Shown here in pieces: positions 59,456 through 64,000 of a DNA stretch of 64,000 nt. Made by a program: the position numbers and the translations under genes. The stretch comes from Favolaschia claudopus. Lineage: Eukaryota; Basidiomycota; Agaricomycetes; Agaricales; Mycenaceae. The stretch is from positions 2,418,001-2,482,000 of the forward strand of contig JAWWNJ010000015.1 in NCBI GenBank assembly GCA_037176885.1, read 5' to 3'. Under the pieces are notes generated by a model. That model ran no database searches. It was not told the DNA's origin and saw only the letters and a program-made list of their open reading frames with translations. The stretch's first letter is position 1. Every line of letters starts with the position of its first letter.

Positions 59456-60303
59456 ATGTTCTTCCGGTCATCTCTTCTTGTGGTTTCCTTGGTTGCAGCA
59501 GCTAGTGCCAGTGAGAATACTTTCTCTTCAATCATACAGTAACAACCCGTTGACTTTTCGTTCCAACAGTCCCTTTGCCATCATTGTTGAAGCGAGCCAA
59601 CCCATGTTTCGTTACGGGGAGGTACACCGCTGGAGTTCCTTTACAAGCACCTCAATACTGAGAACTTTCCATAGTGTTGCCCTTCCTGCGGAGGTTGCTG
59701 CAGGAATCACGGCTCTTGAACAAGCCGTAACGTGCAACGCGAAGGTGCGCGCGAATATCATGATAACGAGTGCCTCGCTGAATCGTTTCGCTAGATTCAA
59801 GTCGCCCCCGGTGTCCCCGACATCACCTCCGGCGGAGTTGCATACAGCAGCATTGACTTCCAGAAGTCCTCGGCTTCGCCTCTGGGATTCGCCTTGGCTA
59901 CGTTCAAAACGGCCCAGGATCCGGCTGCTACAGATCTGCAGAAACTGCAAAGCCAACTGAATGATTATCTTGCTCTTGAGGCTGGTGTTCGATCACAACC
60001 CAACTCATCAGCCCTACTCGCCAAACTGAAGGGTCCGAAATTCTTTTTGCAATTCCAAGTTGGTAGTTTCAATGCGCCGTGTCTTCATGTCACTGAAATT
60101 GATCCAGATCGCCCGAGTCCAGACGGCAAAAGGAGTAAAGCTGGGAGTAGCAGACACAGTCGAACACCAACTCGGAAAAGTTACCAAGGTCAGAAACCGC
60201 GACATGCAGTCATGATCCAACTAATTCACTTGGCATCCAGAACGCTGTAGGAGCATCAGCCAGCGAGATTGCTCAGGTTCAAGCACTGGCCAAGATCGTT
60301 TAG
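59456..60303 (+). CDS. Small secreted protein of unknown function
   Basis: Six exons (59456-59510, 59570-59621, 59675-59744, 59795-60058, 60108-60188, 60241-60303) join to 194 codons plus stop. A clear signal peptide (FFRSSLLVVSLVAAASA) is followed by a possible processing site (LLKR) and a mature domain with two cysteines (ANPCFVTGR and AVTCNAK). The rest is amphipathic helices (LQKLQSQLNDYLALEAG, VEHQLGKVTKNAVGASASEI). No enzyme motif is visible. The type resembles small secreted proteins of unknown role found in Agaricomycetes; symbiotic, wood-decay or wall roles are all open. Confidence 0.78.
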
Positions 60304-60461
60304 TCTTTGGCACCGTATTCATTCATTCATTGACACTGTCAGAGGCAGTTACCTTCTTTCTTTCCTGGGATGTTTTGTGGAACTGTATCGCTTTTGAAAG
60401 CCCAAGGAATTTCTATTTCTCTTTCGTGAAGCGGGAATTACAACGGATTTAAATGCGAATG

Positions 60462-61868
60462 TCAAAAGATTTTGTCCATTAGATGTCGGGACGCCTCCAC
60501 TCCCAACTAGAAACTGATGAGCATCTAAATCAAATCTCTTCAGCTGGATCGACTCACGAAAGTGGCTGCATTGGCGGGGAAGGCCTGCAAAGGCGAAGAT
60601 GAGAAAGACCAACGATGAACAAAAAGTGGGGCACATACTCGACCCATGGCAGGTCCGAAACCTTTCCATAAAGCGCCGACACCATCTTGGGCAATTGTTT
60701 TCCGAGCACAGTCTATCAGCCCAGAGTACGTGCCGGTGGGCGCTGACTGTAGCCGCGACTTCAAAACCTGAGAACTCAAAATTAGAACCGTAGCATGCTT
60801 CGAAATACGAGAAACACATACATCAGGAGGATAGCCACAGCCCACATCGCGACACCGGCGGTTCCGCCAGCCAATATGATCGCACTGAGATTTAATTGTG
60901 ACGGCGACTGCCCGGGAGGCGTCAAAGCCTTCTTCGTGATTTCGTACGCCGCGAAGTACCTAAAATAAGAAGTACCTAAAATAAGAAAATTTTCAGTATT
61001 ACCTCCGTGGACTATATATGGAATTGGGAAAAATCACGCAGCGCTGCCAGGTCCGTCTCGAGCAAGCGTAGCCCCGGAGCCTCTGAAAATACTTTTTAAA
61101 CCGCCCTCCTTGTAAAGATGTCTCATAACATCAAATACACCCTTATATTTCTGTTCCGAACCGCCTTGACCTTGCACCTAAATTGCACTCTCAGTATACT
61201 CTGCTCCACAATGATTCGTCGGCGACGTACATACCTGTAGAAGAACCTTGGCTCTCTCCACAGGTGCAGTTAACAGCGTCGTTGGGACAGCAGACAGGAA
61301 ACCAGCGGTCGCAAGTTCAGGGATAGACAGGACGTCCGATGTTCTATTCGGTGTCCAGGCCAGGATCAGTTGTTTCGACGCATCGTAGGCCTGATAACAG
61401 ACATGAGTTGTATATGAAACCAGCGGATACGCGTAGAGAACGCTACGGACCCAGAACGAAACGGCAAATATTGGCGTAACTCCAAGTAGTGGGGGAAGCA
61501 TCCCGCGATACATCCTGCAAGCCAGAAAATCATCCCTGGCTTGAACAGGCAAAGGCATGGTAAGTTACCCCATTATCCCATCCTTCGCCACGGTCTTCTT
61601 GACCACATCTATCGCTCCAGTGTATACTCCGGCCGGCGCAGTTTGCAGACGCGTTTTTGTCAGATCGAAGGGGTGTCCTTGAGAAATGGAAGGGTTGATT
61701 GCCCGAGGACACACAAATTTCGATTCGAGCTCACCAACTAAAACGGCTGCAGCACCTCCGAAACCGCCAGCAATGAAGGACTTGATCTGTTCCGCCGCGG
61801 AGACTTCACTCTGTAATCCATGAATGAGGACGACGGAAATAAATCGAGACACAAGCTTATTGTACCAT
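60462..61868 (-). CDS. Mitochondrial carnitine/acylcarnitine carrier, with one-base frame break
   Basis: Ten coding exons on the minus strand (61868-61866, 61810-61735, 61677-61569, 61514-61451, 61390-61235, 61177-61038, 60959-60822, 60767-60639, 60584-60558, 60506-60462). The protein is a SLC25 carrier: [83 protein letters not shown] and [16 protein letters not shown], ending MDKIF. This matches carnitine carriers, which exchange acylcarnitine for carnitine across the inner mitochondrial membrane. The exons sum to 887 nt, one short of a multiple of three. The deficit falls at the third carrier signature, where the sequence reads AI then a shifted PPD. The start codon stands alone before the first intron. 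Confidence 0.85.
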
Positions 61869-62153
61869 CGGCGCAGAGACAGACAAGAGTTGAGTTGAGG
61901 AGCCGTTGAAGAAGTTCGAAAGTCCGGAAGCCGGAGTTTTTCATGTGATTGCGTATTTGGGAAACTTCCATTTTGGGAAATCCTCCCAGTTATCAGTCTT
62001 CGTCGGATTCTCTGGGGTTCTTGACGCGCCATGGCGGTACCGAAGCACGAGACCAAGTTTACATATTCACCGTGTTTCCGCGACATAATACATGTACAAA
62101 AAATACATTCTAAATTACTGGTCAGAAGAGTACCACTTATCAATCATTCATCG
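61869..62153. promoter_or_regulatory. Upstream region of the carnitine carrier gene
   Basis: 285 bp between two leftward genes. An upstream open frame starting MARQEPQ (ATG 62033) runs through the carrier's first intron in another phase; it is judged not to be the start because it lacks family similarity before SEVSAAEQ. No clear promoter motif. Confidence 0.35.
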
Positions 62154-64000
62154 TCAGTCATCGTCAGCGCCAAACCCGCCAACCGGTTCATATGTCGGCT
62201 GCGTGAAGTCCCTCCGCCAAAAAGCACGGACACCATAGAAGAAAAGACAGATCAGACCTATGCCGCCTAATCCGACGACTGCAGGTCCACCGTACTCGAT
62301 ATACCATCTTGGATAATACGGAACCAGCGGCTGGTCGATTTGAATAACCCCGCCTGTACCTCCGCCAGTCGTACTGCGCCCCCAACCAACTACTCTTGCC
62401 CAGTCTGAGTCTCCGTCCGAACCCCGCGCACCCTTAATGCCGACGATGTAGTCTCCCATATCCGTTTTACGGAAAATGACGTCGCCGTACGCAGCCGCGG
62501 GCGAACGGAGGGTGGTATAAGTCGCCGAGTCATCCAGCACCAGAGGCCGGTTGTTATTGATAATTGTGTCCACAGCATCGACGGTACCTCTCGGTGTCGG
62601 AATAATATGTTGGCTGACGAGATCGCGTAGACCCTCCAAGTCAGCATACAGCTCCGTCAGATTATAGCTCTCGAACGCAGTGTCCTTCGGACAGAGCAGT
62701 GTCCAGCCGACATTGTCGAAGCCTTGACCCGTCCATATCGAATCAGGTGGCGGGGTGGAACCGTTCAGTACCCAATCCATCCCTGCCTTGGTGACCAAAG
62801 TCGCCATGGTCGTCGCATCAGCAGCTTTGATGAGTTTACCGACTGTGATGTCGACTGTGCGCGGGATGAGGATGTCTGATACTTCGTGTACGACGCCTGT
62901 ACGAGTGAGGATGTCGCGTGGGAAAAGTTCTGCTTTCATTCCAGACCAACCGCCACTGGCTCCAACGAATATACTCCCATTCTTGTTGTATTCAAGCTGA
63001 ACATCAGAGCCTTCCAATGTGGCAAAAGTACGAGAGCCGTTCTGGAACGAACGGCTGTACTCGACAGTATCGAGGGTATGGTGTAGGAGAACACTCGCCA
63101 GGTCTTTCTTCGAAGACGGCGCCAACAGGTGAGCGCTGACGAGCTGCCCAAGTCGCTGGAAAGCGGAGTTGTGAGGGACAAACACGGAGGTTCTTGCAGT
63201 GAGATTCAGCTTTTCTGCAACGGCGGCCGAGAACGCAGACGCGAGGAACAATGATGAGTCCTGAAGGGGTAGTATGGTACCCAGCACATCGGAAGGAGGT
63301 GTGAGGGGCCGAGAAATGAAGTATATCAGAGTGTTGTTAACGACTAAGGTGTACTATGAGTTATAGTTCCCCGAAGACAAACGAAACTGACCGCGTTCAC
63401 CAATAACACTAACACCACCAAATTTGAAGGTCTTGTCCTCTTTCTTCTTGTCTCCCGAGGTCACGCCTATACTCAACACCTGCCGTCCACCATCAAGGCC
63501 GTCTTCGATGAGTTCAGTTTCTAGCAACATGCCGTCCTCTAATTTCTTCGATGTCCAATGCCCCGGGAGAAAATGGTATTGTAGCATCTTCTTCAAGCCC
63601 TCGGAACCCTTCTCTGGGATATCATCATCGCCGAATAATTTCAAAACATCATCCTGTGGCGCCAAGATGGTGCGTTTGGCTTGGGTATCGTTAACGAGTC
63701 CGGTGAGATTAGCGGAGTGAATGAGTGACACAAAGGACGAGCAATTTAGAGCTAGGAGATATTTCTCCGGCGTGAGTTCTAGATCCACTAATAGATCGGA
63801 CACTAAATGAAGGACACCGTTAGACGCGTAGATATCGGGCCGCACGAGCTCAGCGGATGAGACTTTGGTTTTTTCCGGTGTCACGATGATGTCAAGAACG
63901 CTACCGTCGATGGTCTTCACTGTACACATTGTGAGCCACTAACAGTATAATAGAACAAGGATCTTACGCTTCCCACTGGGGTCGAATGTGTCAGACCACC
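62154..64000 (-). CDS. Fasciclin (FAS1) domain membrane protein, 5' end off the window
   Basis: The gene continues past the right edge. Visible exons include about 63953-64000, 63906 down to 63398 and 63341 down to 62154. At least three FAS1-type units are seen, with motifs such as NGVLHLVSDLLVD, TILAPQDDVLKLFGDDD, TSVFVPHNSAFQRL, GVVHEVSDILIPRTVDITVG and LLCPKDTAFESYNL. A single membrane helix (YGGPAVVGLGGIGLICLFFY) precedes a short cytosolic tail ending in GADDD. FAS1 proteins mediate adhesion; yeast and fission-yeast relatives sit in the vacuole or ER. Several Asn-x-Ser/Thr sites fit a luminal or extracellular domain. The cut is at the window border only. Confidence 0.87.

Noticed and set aside
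61565..62143. Long frame beginning MARQEPQ as N-terminus of the carnitine carrier
   Set aside because: The upstream part has no carrier similarity, and an intron just after the ATG at 61868 gives the expected N-terminus.

Overview
The window looks like a piece of a filamentous basidiomycete (Agaricomycete-type) chromosome. Genes are dense, lie on both strands and are split by many short introns (about 45-60 nt, mostly GT-AG). Families such as KRE6/SKN1 beta-1,6-glucan synthesis, Ima1, Prm10, ceramide glucosyltransferase, a secreted-type heparinase II/III and a basidiomycete-style Zn2Cys6 activator all point to fungi. No rRNA, tRNA, CRISPR array, operon or intact transposon was seen. The species cannot be named from the sequence alone.

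Layout, left to right: possible 5' end of a leftward gene (1-355); HLTF/RAD5-like SNF2-RING protein (+, 900-5150); Prm10/ThrE-like membrane protein (-, 5282-7672); Zn2Cys6 transcription factor (-, 8013-11332); a 1.8 kb gap with a ~520 bp tandem duplication; TB2/DP1/HVA22 (Yop1/REEP) protein (+, 13148-13991); exocyst Sec3 (-, 14078-18024); homeodomain protein (+, 18472-19303); ceramide glucosyltransferase (+, 19428-20940); TatD nuclease (-, 20994-22389); peroxisomal 3-ketoacyl-CoA thiolase (+, 22708-24663); membrane-anchored heparinase II/III-like protein (+, 24975-28076); a 2.6 kb gene-poor gap; Mid2/WSC-like wall sensor (+, 30677-31783); CDC7 kinase (+, 32224-34465); Ima1-like inner nuclear membrane protein (-, 34566-36353); SNAPc SNAP43-like subunit (+, 36478-37492); KRE6/SKN1 (+, 37938-40932); TFIP11/Ntr1 G-patch splicing factor (-, 41069-44246); LCCL-domain membrane protein (-, 44388-46631); RecQ helicase (+, 46923-49778); small conserved protein (-, 49840-50656); UBE2O-like E2 (-, 51165-54692); N-acetylglutamate synthase (+, 55230-57168); unrecognised conserved-looking protein (-, 57261-59054); small secreted protein (+, 59456-60303); carnitine/acylcarnitine carrier (-, 60462-61868); fasciclin-domain membrane protein (-, 62154 to beyond the right edge).

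The genes are mostly unrelated housekeeping functions: replication and repair (HLTF-like, RecQ, CDC7), RNA (TFIP11, SNAP43), wall and secretion (KRE6, Sec3, Yop1-like, wall sensor), lipids and fatty-acid oxidation (thiolase, carnitine carrier, glucosylceramide synthase). The thiolase and the carnitine carrier belong to the same pathway but are 36 kb apart and not clustered. I found no biosynthetic cluster, defence island or evident new multigene system.

The most unusual signals are in gene structure: an 8-nt micro-exon completing the zinc cluster of the transcription factor; 11-, 16- and 25-nt exons in the thiolase; at least three GC-AG introns; a start codon cut off from the rest of its gene by an intron; and two one-base frame breaks (carnitine carrier, glucosylceramide synthase) that are either assembly errors or real lesions. 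For ten genes I joined the exons by hand and the coding length is a multiple of three, which supports these models; the other models are less exact inside, but their ends and families are well supported.
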